Source: Strigomonas culicis (lineage: Eukaryota; Euglenozoa; Kinetoplastea; Trypanosomatida; Trypanosomatidae). Taken from it: DNA of 41,080 nucleotides. The notes under the pieces were generated by a model. That model searched no databases, had not been told where the DNA came from, and was given only the letters and a program-made list of their open reading frames with translations. The translations under genes were made by a program, and so were the position numbers. Numbering within the stretch: the stretch's first letter is position 1; each line of letters starts with the position of its first letter. Below, piece after piece: positions 1-8,660 of this stretch. Location: the NCBI GenBank assembly GCA_000482145.1, contig AUXH01000101.1, positions 1-41,080 on the forward strand, written 5' to 3'.

Positions 1-1006
1 ACAGGTGCTTGGCGACGAAGGCGGTGCGGTCGGGAGCGCTGCCGACATCCGCCGCCCACTCCGTGTCCTTGAAGAAGGCGATGCTGCGGCGCAGCGCGCG
101 GCGGCGTGGCACCGCCGCACGCACCCGCACTGTAGTGTCGGGCCATGGCCGTGGCGCGCAGTCGACCGCGTGCGCGGGGAAGAAGGGGTCGATCACCACG
201 CTGTCGCAGCCCAGGCGCTCCGCCGCCGCCGCCGCGAGGAAGCCGTTGCCGCCACCGACGTCGACGACGCACTCGAGGGAGAAGTCCGGCTGCCGTTGCC
301 GCACGTCGGCGACGCAGCGCGCGAGCAGCTCGCCGATGGCGACCTCCTGCGGCAGGTTCTCCAGCTCGTGGAGGTGCGAGCGGTCCGGCAGGTACAGCGA
401 GTACTGGTCGATGAGCGCCGCCCAGCGCTGTGTGACCGCGCTGTTCTCTTCACGGAAGACGGACAATGCCTTGACACCCGCCTCCGCAAGGGTGATGTCC
501 GGTGCCGCAGCCGCAGAGGCGCCAGGGTCGCGCGCCGTGCGACCAAGGCGGTCTGCCCTTGCCGCGCTGAGCTCCTCGGCCAGGCGGGCCGCGATGGCGC
601 GCGACCACAGGTGCTCCAGCGACGGATGCGGCGGCGCGGTCAGCGCTCCGTCGAACCCGTGCTCGACGAGGCGCAGCACGAGACGGTCGGACAGGTGGGC
701 GGACAGGGCCTGCAGGTGCGCCCGCGCCAGCGGGCCCTCGCACGGGAGGGAGGAGGGCGCGCCCTCCGTGTGGCTGACATACTCGCACAGCTGCGCGTGC
801 GCGGGGGCGCCGACGCCCTGCGTGGCGCGCGGCAGTCCCAGGAGGGGCCGCAGGAACTGTGTCACGACGCGTGCGCTGTGGTAGGGATGGGCCCTGCACG
901 TGAACTTGGGCACGAAGGCGTGCGGCGGGGGCGGGGGCTGGCCGGCGCGCTGGGCTGCCTTCAAAGGGCTCTTCCGCCGGAGGCACCACCAAGAGCGGGT
1001 TAGCAT
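1..1006 (-). CDS. Class I SAM-dependent methyltransferase, N-terminal part (runs off the window)
   Basis: The frame is open from an ATG at 1004-1006 to the window edge, giving about 335 residues; the C-terminus is missing. The protein begins MLTRSWWCLRRK. A helical region of about 245 residues comes first, then a SAM-binding motif I, ECVVDVGGGNGFLAAAAAE (about 190-310 on the minus strand), followed by the acidic strand CDSVVIDPF. Close to the edge is FVAKHLC. A KHLC motif occurs in TRM13-type tRNA methyltransferases and some METTL25-like proteins, so an RNA substrate is possible but not shown. The basic start could be a mitochondrial presequence. An upstream polypyrimidine tract and AG (1057-1116) support the start. 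The methyltransferase fold is fairly certain; substrate and orthology are not. Confidence 0.7.
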   Translation of the reverse strand, partial: MLTRSWWCLRRKSPLKAAQRAGQPPPPPHAFVPKFTCRAHPYHSARVVTQFLRPLLGLPRATQGVGAPAHAQLCEYVSHTEGAPSSLPCEGPLARAHLQALSAHLSDRLVLRLVEHGFDGALTAPPHPSLEHLWSRAIAARLAEELSAARADRLGRTARDPGASAAAAPDITLAEAGVKALSVFREENSAVTQRWAALIDQYSLYLPDRSHLHELENLPQEVAIGELLARCVADVRQRQPDFSLECVVDVGGGNGFLAAAAAERLGCDSVVIDPFFPAHAVDCAPRPWPDTTVRVRAAVPRRRALRRSIAFFKDTEWAADVGSAPDRTAFVAKHL

Positions 1007-1056
1007 TGCATGCGCGCACAGGACACCGGCGCTGAGCCTTGGGAGTGAAAAGGGAA

Positions 1057-1116
1057 CTCCGTGAGAGCAAGATCAAAAAGGTAGGAAGAGGGTGTGGAGA
1101 GGAGGGAAAAAAAAAA
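1057..1116 (-). promoter_or_regulatory. Polypyrimidine tract and AG, likely spliced-leader acceptor
   Basis: On the minus strand a run of ten T (1107-1116) continues as a C/T-rich stretch to about 1082. The first AG after it is at 1057-1058, about 50 bases before the methyltransferase ATG. This is the usual trypanosomatid arrangement. Confidence 0.5.
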
Positions 1117-1286
1117 CATGCGTGTTGTTCTATTCCATACTGTGTACACATTAAAACAATTGCTTGCAAACGTAGACGCTTATACACACCCCAAACAAAC
1201 GGTGTTCTGTTACGACATCAAATCTCATTTGCACTCTTTTTTTTTTCTGTTAGCTTTAAAGGTCTATGGGATGCGGAAAAACACGA

Positions 1287-1979
1287 TTACTCGTAAGTGC
1301 TGATTTCCTTTTTCAGCTGAAGGAGCGCCTCCTTCTTTGCGAGTAGCACGTCTGTCTTTTCCTTCCTAATTTTGGGGTCGTTCGTATACACGAGCTCCTT
1401 CGCCGCTTCCGCGACCTCTCTCCCAATCTTGTTGATGGAGGCTAACAGGGCTGCCTGCGGCGTCTTGCGGCGCGGGGCGCCGGTGCGGCCGGCGGTCGGC
1501 GCGCCGCCTGTGCGCGCGCCGCCCTCGCTGCTCGCGCCCTCCACCCGCATCGCCTTGGAGGGGGCCAGCAGCACACAGTCATCGTCCTCGGCGTGCTGCA
1601 CGGCGTGCTCCAGCGGCACGTCCTCCACGCCGTCGTAGAAGCACGCGCGCCTCGCGAGCACGCCGGACCGGTGGACGCCCTGCACGACGGCGTCCTGCGC
1701 GGCCGCCTGCAGCTCGAGGTCGGCGCGCTCCGCGGGTATGGCTAACTCATCGCGCAGATCCTCTAGTGTGCGCTTGGCGGACTTGGAGAGGCTCGTCGCC
1801 GTGCCGTAGTGCATGAGGAAAACGCGGCAGGCGCCGCGGTAGACGCACAGCTCCTCCTCCCGCGCCACTTTGTAGAGCGCGTAGGAGGGGATGGGGCGGA
1901 GCGAGCCGCCGCCCTGCTTCTGCGCCTCGCGCAGCGACGCGTACACCATGATGGGCGCGCTCTGCTCGTCGTACGACAT
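1287..1979 (-). CDS. Hypothetical protein with possible ENT-like region and basic C-terminal helix
   Basis: The product is 230 residues, starting MSYDEQSAPIMVYASL; the frame extends seven codons further up only through a GTG, so the ATG at 1977-1979 is preferred. Residues about 44-103 form a helical stretch ending in the pattern LEDLRDELAIPAERADLEL. This loosely resembles the ENT domain of EMSY-type chromatin proteins, where a helix precedes a 'LRxELxIxxxxHxxEL' pattern. A Gly/Ala/Arg-rich linker (about 145-170) follows, then a charged helix rich in Lys and Glu to the end. No catalytic motif is visible. If the ENT resemblance is real, a chromatin or acetyltransferase-complex subunit would be the guess; a fold comparison is needed. 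The reading frame is well supported, the function is not. Confidence 0.6.
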   Translation of the reverse strand: MSYDEQSAPIMVYASLREAQKQGGGSLRPIPSYALYKVAREEELCVYRGACRVFLMHYGTATSLSKSAKRTLEDLRDELAIPAERADLELQAAAQDAVVQGVHRSGVLARRACFYDGVEDVPLEHAVQHAEDDDCVLLAPSKAMRVEGASSEGGARTGGAPTAGRTGAPRRKTPQAALLASINKIGREVAEAAKELVYTNDPKIRKEKTDVLLAKKEALLQLKKEISTYE

Positions 1980-2421
1980 GCGGCGTATGAAGGGCACACG
2001 TACGTTTAGTAAAGTGTGTTTCTGCCGTGTTTTTTTCTTTTCCGTTCCGTTCTCACGCGCTCACTGCGGTAAGCAAGGCGATGACAGAACAACAACTATA
2101 AAATCTTGTGAGAGAGAAACAAGAGAGTATGAGAGAGAAAAAAAAAACGTGAACACGTACAGTGCGTATCAGATTGCATCAGTTTTTTTTTTCCCTCTAT
2201 GTGGAGATTGCTCCTTATTGCTATGCATGTGTCAGTGGACATTCCTGTCCTTGTACTTACACTCCTGTGTGCTTGCCGAGCTAGGTCAGAGCGTACACAT
2301 GCACTCGCTTACAACGCTGTCAGATCTTCATAGGGAAGCCTGCTTCAGCTTTAATAAGAATAGGGTCAGAACAAAGAAGCGAAAGAAAGCACGGAGGAGC
2401 CCTACAAGAATCAGCCATCAC
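1980..2421. other. Spacer with polypyrimidine tract and splice acceptor for the 230-aa gene
   Basis: This AT-rich spacer holds, on the minus strand, a C/T-rich tract at 2110-2147 that includes a T-run. The first AG after it is at 2105-2106, a likely spliced-leader acceptor for the ENT-like gene. The remainder, next to the J-protein stop codon, is presumed 3' untranslated sequence. I see no RNA gene in it. Confidence 0.5.
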
Positions 2422-4710
2422 TTACAGTGGCGGCAGGTCCAGTGTGGCGGACTGCGTTCCATCAAGCAGATCTCTCAGGAAGTTGTCCATGGTCTGGTGC
2501 TTCGGCTTCACGGCGGCCTTCATTTTCTGCTTGCGAATAGCCACCAGCGTCACGGGGGTGACGCTCGCCTCCGCGGTGGCCTCCGGTGCCTTGTCCCCCG
2601 GCAGCGACGCCACCCACTCGGTCCACGCATCCTTCTCGGGCCCGTTGAGGATGCGGACCGTGAAGCGGCTGTCCTTCGCGAGCAGCGGGATGCAGAGCGG
2701 CGTGCTCTGGTCCTCGCGGTGGTCCCCCACCAGCACGAGGAAGCCCTTTCCCTCCGCCGCCGCCTTCATGTCCCGGTCCTTCTGGTAGTAGAGCAGCACG
2801 GGCCCGCCGCCGCCGCGGCCCGCGCCAGCCGCCGCCGGCTCGTCGCCGCCGGGAGCGGGGGCTGCTGCTGCTGCTGCTGCTGCTGCGCCGGCAGGCGCAC
2901 CCCCGGCCGCGTTGTTGTTGTTGTTGTTGTCGTCCTCATCCGCGTTTTCGGGAGCGCGGGGAAAGAGGCGGTCGCCCATAAACCGCTGCACGAGGTACAT
3001 CAAGAAGAAGGGCACCACGTTCTTGGAGTAGGGCTTGATCAGGTCATACACCATCGTCAGCATGCCCCAGTAGTGCCGCGAGAGCTCGATGTGGAAGGCG
3101 TGGCCCTTCAAGAGCAGTGTCGTGAGAGAGGGCTCGAGTGCGATCGGCACGGTCCCCTCCGCGGTGGGGTCCACCACCGCCTCCATGTCGCGCACCATGA
3201 TGCGGCCGGCCGACTTGTTCAGGAAGGAGCCGATGAGATAGACGTCGTCGTCGGCGCCGTCCTTCACGAGGAACACAATGGGGCCTGTGCTGTTCACGCC
3301 GTAGTGCGGGCGGAGGTGCGCGTCGAGGTCGACCAGACGGTTGAGGCAGATGTACGCGGTCTGGTAGCCCGAGTAGCGGTTCCGCGCGAAGAGCTGCACG
3401 AGGTTCTCCTCCGCGGCGGTGATGTCGTCGCGGCAGTTGCGGCGGGCCCAGACGATGCACTGCTCGCGGCACAGGTTGAGGTAGTTCGAGTCATCGAGAT
3501 AGGGCACGACGCCCATCTTGGCGTGCTTGGGGGGCACGTACTCCGCCACAAACTCGAGCGTCTTCTCGTAGTTGAGCGCCGGCGCGGCGCCAATGTGGAT
3601 GAAGCGGCAGCTCTTGCGGCCCGCCGCGCTCGTGGTGTTGGGCAGCACATCCGTGGAGACCACGATGAACTCCGGCAGCGCCACCGCGTCGCCGTAGCGG
3701 TCCCTCACGTCGATCTCCATCTGGCAGTACTCCTCCACGAAGTAGCGCAGATGGTTGCGCGGCACCGTGCGCACGGTCAGCTGCTCGTGCTGGATCTGCA
3801 GGGAGAGGGGGATGGACTCTGCCGTAATCTTCGGGAACAGCACGACGGTGGAGCGACCCTCCGCGCGAGGCGCCTGCAGGAACTTCACCAGGTCGTCGGC
3901 CTCCTTCACATCGAGCGCGTTGATGCTCTTGTAGGGGAGGGAGAAGAAGGCCATCACGAAGTCGAGCAGCTGCTCGAAGATGAGCTTGTCCTTGAAGGTG
4001 CGCAGCGCGCCGTTGATGCTGTGGAGGAACCACTTCTGGCCGTCAATGATGGCCACCACCTGCGGCGCACCGCGGTACTTGATATCCAGCTCCTGCAGCA
4101 GCAGAGCGCCCTCCGGCGAGAGGGCGTCGATGCGGAACATCTCGAGCACCTTGGCGTCCACGAGCCCGGAGTGCGAGAGCGTCTCCCAGGCGTGTGAGTA
4201 GCGCCGACACTCGGAGGCGTCGTCGCCGTAGATGTGCAGCAGGTGGATCTTGCGCCCGCGGTAGTCGAGGATGCGCATGAGCAGCGCCATGGACTCGAGC
4301 GTGGGGGTGCGGGAGAAGATGGGCGGCCGCTGATGGTAGAACTCAAAGATCTCGTCCGCGCTGTATTCGTTCGGGTTCGGGGCCTCGCCGTGGATGACGC
4401 CCTGCTTGTCGTACAGCTCACGCTTCTTGTCGTCGGAGAGGACCTCGTAGGCGCGGAGGATCTTTGCCATGAACTCCTTCGCTTCATCCTTCTCATTTAG
4501 TGTGTCCTTCAGGTCGGGGTGGTTCTCACGCGTCAGCTTGCGGAACTGCTTTCGGATCTCCGCCTTGGTGGCATCCGGCGCCAGGTTCATCGCGTCATAC
4601 AGCTCCTTGTTCGCTACGCTGAAAGCGCTAGTGGCACATGTGAACAGCAGAATGAGCACACACGCCAGAAGGACTGTCCATCGAGGACGGGAGACAATCC
4701 GATTGAGCAT
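2422..4710 (-). CDS. ER-type membrane J-protein (DnaJ domain) with long C-terminal region
   Basis: The protein has 762 residues. It starts MLNRIVSRPRW and has a hydrophobic segment at about 12-30 that could be a signal peptide or anchor. A J-domain follows at about 35-102 with the diagnostic HPD (64-66) in RENHPDLKD, so it should stimulate an Hsp70, most simply the ER-lumenal one. The long C-terminal region has no motif I can name; its layout (signal, J-domain, long lumenal-type part) recalls DNAJC16/ERdj-type proteins, where thioredoxin-like folds follow. At about 590-650 there is a low-complexity linker with six Asn and a long Ala run. The frame is open 57 codons further up, but the splice tract and the AG at 4742-4743 lie inside that stretch, so the ATG at 4708-4710 is the start. 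Confidence 0.85.
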   Translation of the reverse strand: MLNRIVSRPRWTVLLACVLILLFTCATSAFSVANKELYDAMNLAPDATKAEIRKQFRKLTRENHPDLKDTLNEKDEAKEFMAKILRAYEVLSDDKKRELYDKQGVIHGEAPNPNEYSADEIFEFYHQRPPIFSRTPTLESMALLMRILDYRGRKIHLLHIYGDDASECRRYSHAWETLSHSGLVDAKVLEMFRIDALSPEGALLLQELDIKYRGAPQVVAIIDGQKWFLHSINGALRTFKDKLIFEQLLDFVMAFFSLPYKSINALDVKEADDLVKFLQAPRAEGRSTVVLFPKITAESIPLSLQIQHEQLTVRTVPRNHLRYFVEEYCQMEIDVRDRYGDAVALPEFIVVSTDVLPNTTSAAGRKSCRFIHIGAAPALNYEKTLEFVAEYVPPKHAKMGVVPYLDDSNYLNLCREQCIVWARRNCRDDITAAEENLVQLFARNRYSGYQTAYICLNRLVDLDAHLRPHYGVNSTGPIVFLVKDGADDDVYLIGSFLNKSAGRIMVRDMEAVVDPTAEGTVPIALEPSLTTLLLKGHAFHIELSRHYWGMLTMVYDLIKPYSKNVVPFFLMYLVQRFMGDRLFPRAPENADEDDNNNNNNAAGGAPAGAAAAAAAAAPAPGGDEPAAAGAGRGGGGPVLLYYQKDRDMKAAAEGKGFLVLVGDHREDQSTPLCIPLLAKDSRFTVRILNGPEKDAWTEWVASLPGDKAPEATAEASVTPVTLVAIRKQKMKAAVKPKHQTMDNFLRDLLDGTQSATLDLPPL
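2850..2935 (-). repeat. Trinucleotide runs encoding Ala and Asn tracts
   Basis: Forward-strand (GCT)n near 2858-2886 and (GTT)n near 2914-2932 encode an Ala run and six Asn residues in the J-protein. They form a flexible linker and are likely to vary in length between strains. Confidence 0.7.
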
Positions 4711-4984
4711 CACAAAGCGAAAAAGCGGTTCCTGGTGTACACTTATGACGTGTATAGGCGCGTATATGTTGAAAATGAACGAGCAAACAAAAAGAAAAGG
4801 AAGCCAATAATTGTTAGGTGGAAGTTGAAATAAAACAAAAAAAAAGAAGAGAAACAAGTTATTACTGATGATAAAAACCAAAAAGAGTTATTATGTTGTA
4901 TAATCTCCAATCTTTTTATTACTCGATTGTTGACTGTTTACTAGAATGATTACTAATAATTTAGTTAAACGGACTTCTGAGAGG

Positions 4985-5025
<41 letters not shown>

Positions 5026-5416
5026 AAGAAGAAACGAGAATAGAAGCAATCGAAAAAGGTCAAAAGAGAGTTTCTCAAGGTAGCATTGTATACCAAGTTC
5101 GTCGCCAATATCGGGAAACGAAGAGAAAAGGGATCGCCCTTTCAGATACTTGCATCCAGGTGAGTGATGACAAAAACAAACAAACAAAAAATAGGTTCAA
5201 TAATAAATGAGAAAACAAAGGGGAAAAAAAGAGTTGAGATTCCCTCTTTTTTGTTTTTTATGTAAAATGTAAAGCAGGATTCAGAGAAGTAAAAATACTC
5301 ATTAGTGTAATGATCTGTGGGGAAAAAAATGATGTATCTTCTGTTCAATTGCGTATATTCTGAAAAAAAAAAATGATGGTGTGATAATAAAAGCGTGAGG
5401 AGACCGGAAGACACCC
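4711..5416. other. AT-rich spacer with splice signals and an (AC)17 microsatellite
   Basis: This 706-base spacer separates the coiled-coil gene from the J-protein gene. Next to the J-protein start, minus-strand polypyrimidine tracts lie at 4822-4857 and 4784-4803. The first AG after the second is at 4742-4743, predicting a 5' leader of about 31 bases. The rest is presumed 3' untranslated sequence of the coiled-coil gene. Small open frames here are AT-rich, low complexity and not credible. No RNA gene was recognised. Confidence 0.5.
4987..5020. repeat. (AC)17 microsatellite
   Basis: An uninterrupted AC dinucleotide run of 34 bases. On the transcribed strand it reads (GT)17, in the spacer downstream of the coiled-coil gene. 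Confidence 0.95.
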
Positions 5417-7471
5417 TCAACACAGCTCTTGCTTGAGCAGCATGATTTCCTTCTCCGAGTCCACGCGGAGCCCTTCGTGTGCAGTGGTGGCACGGCGCAT
5501 GCGCTCCGCCGTAGCGCAGAGCCGCTCTAGAATATGTAGGAGGGCTTCAGGCGGTAGGACCGCGGTGGAGGGCAGCTCTGTCTGAATGGTGTGCACCAGG
5601 CCCTCGAGCGCGGGCCCGTCGCCGGCTGTGCAGCGGTCGACGGCCCACCTCTCCAGGATGGCAACGAGGAGGTCGACTTGGCCCTCGTCGACCTCCAGCT
5701 CCGCGCACGTGGCCGGCAGCGGCGGCACCGCCAGCGCCTCCTCGCCCGGGAGCGCGGCCGGAGGTGGCGGTGCGCCGAAAGGCCCTTGGAGCCGCTCCAG
5801 GGCCGCGGCCAGCTCCACCGCGTCGTCGTTGTCGTTGTCGTCGTCCTCGCTGTCGCCGCGCTCCGCGGCGAGCTGCTGGAGGAGGTGCGCGACCTCGTCG
5901 TCGAGCCGCCGCTGCTGGTCACGCGCCGCGTCGAGCTGCTGCGCGACACCCCCCACGTCCTGCCGCAGCCGCTGCAGCGCGGCCTCGCGCTCCTCCAGCG
6001 TGGCGCGGAGGGCGGCCATGCGCTGCGCGTGCGCGGCCGCCTCGTCGCGCAGCCCGTCCTGAAGGTCCTGCACGGCCTGCTGCTTCGCGGCCAGCGCGGT
6101 GCGCGTGTACGCCAGCGCGTCGCCCAGCCGCGCGGCCGCCTCCGTCTGCGCCAGGAGAGCGACGACCGCCCGCTCCCCCGCGTGGGCGTAGTTGTGGAGC
6201 TCCTGCTCGAGGCGGGTGAGGTCGGCGAGCAGCGCCTCCCCGTCCGCCGCCCGCTCCTGCTGCTCCGCCTGGCCCGCCGCCCACGCCGCCTCGCGCGCGA
6301 CGAGACGGGTGGCGTGGCGCTGCACCTGTGCCTGGAGCAGCTCGCGCTCGACCAGCTGGCCGCTCCACGCCTCATGCGCGTGGAGCAGCTGCTGCCAGCG
6401 CTCGCGCGCCTCCGCGACCGCCGCCCCGGCGGCGGCCGGCCCGGGGAGGCCCAGCGCGGCGCACTGCGCCTGGAGGGCGGCCGCCGTCGCCTCCAGCGCT
6501 GTCAGCTCGTCCAGATAGGGCGCGACGGTCGCGCGCGCCTGGCGGCGCAGCAGCTCGACCGTCGCCCGCACGGCGCGGCACGGAGGGGCGCCGTCCTCCT
6601 GGGTGTGCTCGGCGGCACCCTCCTCCACCCCCTCTGCGGCCGCGGTGGTGGGGTCCGCGTCCTCGCCGCTGGCGACCGCGTCGGGCGGCGGGAGGGGCTC
6701 CGTGTGCAGCAGGTGGAAGAGCGCGCTCGCGTCGGGGCGGCCCGCGTGTGGCGGCGGCGGCGGCCCGTCCTGCGTCGCGGCCTCCCACGCACGGTGGCTG
6801 AGCGCGACGGCTTCCTGCAGCTCCGGGTGGCGGCACCACCCGCCGCGGGTCCACTCCAGCAGCAGCTTGGGCAGCTCGCCGCTCAGGACCCCGGTCGCGC
6901 GCATCTCGTCCAGGTGCGTGTGGAGGATCGCCGTGCGGCGCCGCACGTCGCCCACGAGCTGCTGGAAGTCGGCGACCGTCCGGTCCCCCACGCACGCACG
7001 GCCCTGCTGCAGCAGCTGCGTCAGCCGGGCGTCGTCACCGACGGCGCCGGTGACAAAGTGGTGAAGGGCGTGTGCGATCTTCTCCGACGACTGGTGCACG
7101 CGCGTGAAGAAGCTGAGGTCGCCGTCGAACTGAAACAGCGCGCTCTGGACGCTCTTCACGTGGCCCTCATTGGCTTTAGTGCGGCCTTCTGCCTCCTCCG
7201 CCTGGGCGTCCAGCGAGGCGCACTGCGCCTGCAGCTCCGAGATGACGGTCTGCTCCTGCGCCAGCGAGCCCTCCAGCTGCTGGATCTGTCCCTGAAGAGA
7301 GGCCACCTGCGTCAGGTCCTTGGTGCGTTGGTGAAACATGCTGATCGCCGCCGCGCGCGCCGCATCAAACGCCTCCTCGGTGGTGCCGCTCTGGGCCTTT
7401 CCTTCCTTCTGGAGTGCCTTCGGCCGTTGCGCCGCGTGCTGTGTGGGCTTCTGCTGCTGTTGCTGCTGCAT
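5417..7471 (-). CDS. Large coiled-coil protein, function unknown
   Basis: The product is 684 residues, beginning with a short polyglutamine run (MQQQQQQKPTQ). Coiled-coil heptads rich in Gln, Glu, Ala and Leu cover about 50-115 and again about 325-560. Between them is a less charged helical region (about 115-320) with a Pro-rich stretch. An acidic Asp/Glu/Asn cluster near 545-555 is followed by a Pro/Ala-rich segment and a final helical part. There is no enzymatic motif, signal peptide or membrane span. Cytoskeletal, flagellar or kinetochore scaffolds have this look, but I cannot assign a family. The start is supported by a polypyrimidine tract (7501-7520) and an AG at 7498-7499, giving a leader of about 26 bases. 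Confidence 0.75.
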   Translation of the reverse strand: MQQQQQQKPTQHAAQRPKALQKEGKAQSGTTEEAFDAARAAAISMFHQRTKDLTQVASLQGQIQQLEGSLAQEQTVISELQAQCASLDAQAEEAEGRTKANEGHVKSVQSALFQFDGDLSFFTRVHQSSEKIAHALHHFVTGAVGDDARLTQLLQQGRACVGDRTVADFQQLVGDVRRRTAILHTHLDEMRATGVLSGELPKLLLEWTRGGWCRHPELQEAVALSHRAWEAATQDGPPPPPHAGRPDASALFHLLHTEPLPPPDAVASGEDADPTTAAAEGVEEGAAEHTQEDGAPPCRAVRATVELLRRQARATVAPYLDELTALEATAAALQAQCAALGLPGPAAAGAAVAEARERWQQLLHAHEAWSGQLVERELLQAQVQRHATRLVAREAAWAAGQAEQQERAADGEALLADLTRLEQELHNYAHAGERAVVALLAQTEAAARLGDALAYTRTALAAKQQAVQDLQDGLRDEAAAHAQRMAALRATLEEREAALQRLRQDVGGVAQQLDAARDQQRRLDDEVAHLLQQLAAERGDSEDDDNDNDDAVELAAALERLQGPFGAPPPPAALPGEEALAVPPLPATCAELEVDEGQVDLLVAILERWAVDRCTAGDGPALEGLVHTIQTELPSTAVLPPEALLHILERLCATAERMRRATTAHEGLRVDSEKEIMLLKQELC

Positions 7472-7497
7472 CTGTAAGACAAGCGTGTGATAGTGTG

Positions 7498-7520
7498 CTT
7501 GATAAAAAAAAAAGAGAAAG
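7498..7520 (-). promoter_or_regulatory. Polypyrimidine tract and AG for the coiled-coil gene
   Basis: A minus-strand C/T run rich in T (7504-7520) is followed by AG at 7498-7499. A second AG at 7472-7473 touches the ATG and would leave no leader, so the first is preferred. Confidence 0.5.
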
Positions 7521-7762
7521 ACGTTTTTGCTTCTTTATTGGTTGTCTTCATGCATCAGTAAAAGAAAAGGAGAAATAAGACACGATGAATACGCAGAGAG
7601 ATAGAAGAAAAAAAAAAATAGAACGTTTTAAGGGAAAAACTGTTTTTTCTTTTGAAATTGAACAATGTGCTGGATGATTGCATTACCTGTGGATTTATTT
7701 TATCTTGACAACGATGCGGTTTTCATTCCAGTGAATCGATGTGTCCATTTATGAACACCCCT

Positions 7763-8341
7763 TTATATCAGACCAGCCAAGTCCCCCTCTTCCTCCTCCA
7801 GCTCCCGCTCCTCGGCCTTCCGCCTCAGCCGCTCCAACTCTGCCTGCTGCAGTCGCTTGGGCAGCTTGGGCGCATGGTTCGCCTCGGGCACATAGAAACG
7901 CTTCTCCCCCCTCTCCGGGGCGGTCGGGTCCTCGCCCTCCTCCCCGTCCGCGCTGCTATCGTCCGCCGGGTCGGCGTCGCCCGAGTGCCAGAGGTCCACC
8001 TCCTCGCGGCCGCGCTTGAGGGACTGCACGGCGTCATCCACGCTGTCGCCCGGCTCGGCCAGCGGGTCCGCCGGTCGCGCGCGCTCCTCCTCCTCCTGGA
8101 AGGGGGCGTACTTGTGGTGGGCGGTGCGGTACCACTGCAGCGGGAAGGTCTGGTCGAAGAGGATGGTCGGCCCCTTGGGCGCGTGGCTCTGGGCTCCGTC
8201 GTGCGCCTGTTTGGCCGCGTTGATCTTCTTCTCTATCTGCTCGCTCTGTTCCATCTCGTACATGGCCCTGCGCTTCGCCTCCTCCTTGCGCTGCATGAAC
8301 TTCATGCCCTTGAGCACCTCTAGCGTCTTGGCCTTGTCCAT
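7763..8341 (-). CDS. MPP6-like protein, probable nuclear exosome cofactor
   Basis: A 192-residue protein starting MDKAKTLEVLKGMKFMQRKEE. The N-terminal 'LxxMKFMQR' block is the hallmark of M-phase phosphoprotein 6 (MPHOSPH6/Mpp6), a small exosome-associated RNA-binding protein that helps recruit the MTR4 helicase. The rest is strongly charged: a Lys/Glu helix to about residue 45, an aromatic patch around FPLQWY, an acidic stretch rich in Asp/Glu (about 115-140), and a C-terminal Arg/Glu helix. Length is close to the family norm. Outside the N-terminal block similarity is weak, as expected for a largely disordered protein, so the assignment rests mainly on that motif. A purine-rich forward stretch at 8381-8397 with AG at 8379-8380 gives a likely splice acceptor. 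Confidence 0.6.
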   Translation of the reverse strand: MDKAKTLEVLKGMKFMQRKEEAKRRAMYEMEQSEQIEKKINAAKQAHDGAQSHAPKGPTILFDQTFPLQWYRTAHHKYAPFQEEEERARPADPLAEPGDSVDDAVQSLKRGREEVDLWHSGDADPADDSSADGEEGEDPTAPERGEKRFYVPEANHAPKLPKRLQQAELERLRRKAEERELEEEEGDLAGLI

Positions 8342-8660
8342 AGTGAAAGCGATACAACACTACTACACTATTAGAACACTTGGAAAAGAAGAAGAAATGT
8401 AGATGGAGTGGAAAAGAAACGAATACATGTGCATTCTACAAGTATGTACACCAACAACCGCAGTACGAACATTCTCTAGACAAACAATAACGATCAGTAA
8501 AAAGTAAAAGTAAAAAAAAACCATGGAAGCCAACAAGTGTTGAAATGTAGAAACTCAACCGTATCGTTCGCATCTACTTCTTCCAGCAATACATTACATC
8601 ATGTTAAAGAAGAGCTTTCGTTCTCTCTTTCTCTATGCGTCTTTCGTTTGCTTACCAGTC
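8342..8660. other. Spacer between LRRC9-like and MPP6-like genes
   Basis: AT-rich spacer. On the minus strand, C/T-rich tracts at about 8381-8425 with AG at 8379-8380 mark the likely splice acceptor of the MPP6-like gene. I see nothing else. Confidence 0.45.

Noticed and set aside
450..1187. 245-residue minus-strand frame overlapping the methyltransferase
   Set aside because: It is Pro/Arg-rich and lacks motifs; the neighbouring frame carries the SAM-binding motif and runs off the window.
1891..4197. 768-residue open frame on the plus strand
   Set aside because: It is antisense to the J-protein, is Arg/His/Val-rich without any domain, and its frame is a by-product of GC-rich third positions in the real gene.
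5163..5260. Possible C/D snoRNA (TGATGA box near 5165)
   Set aside because: No D box at a fitting distance and no closing stem; AT-rich chance match.
4891..5423. Short AT-rich minus-strand frames in the spacer
   Set aside because: Low complexity (Phe, Ser, Val runs from homopolymers and the AC repeat); they lie in untranslated sequence.
5591..7477. 628-residue plus-strand frame
   Set aside because: Antisense to the coiled-coil gene, composition Arg/Leu-rich, no motif.
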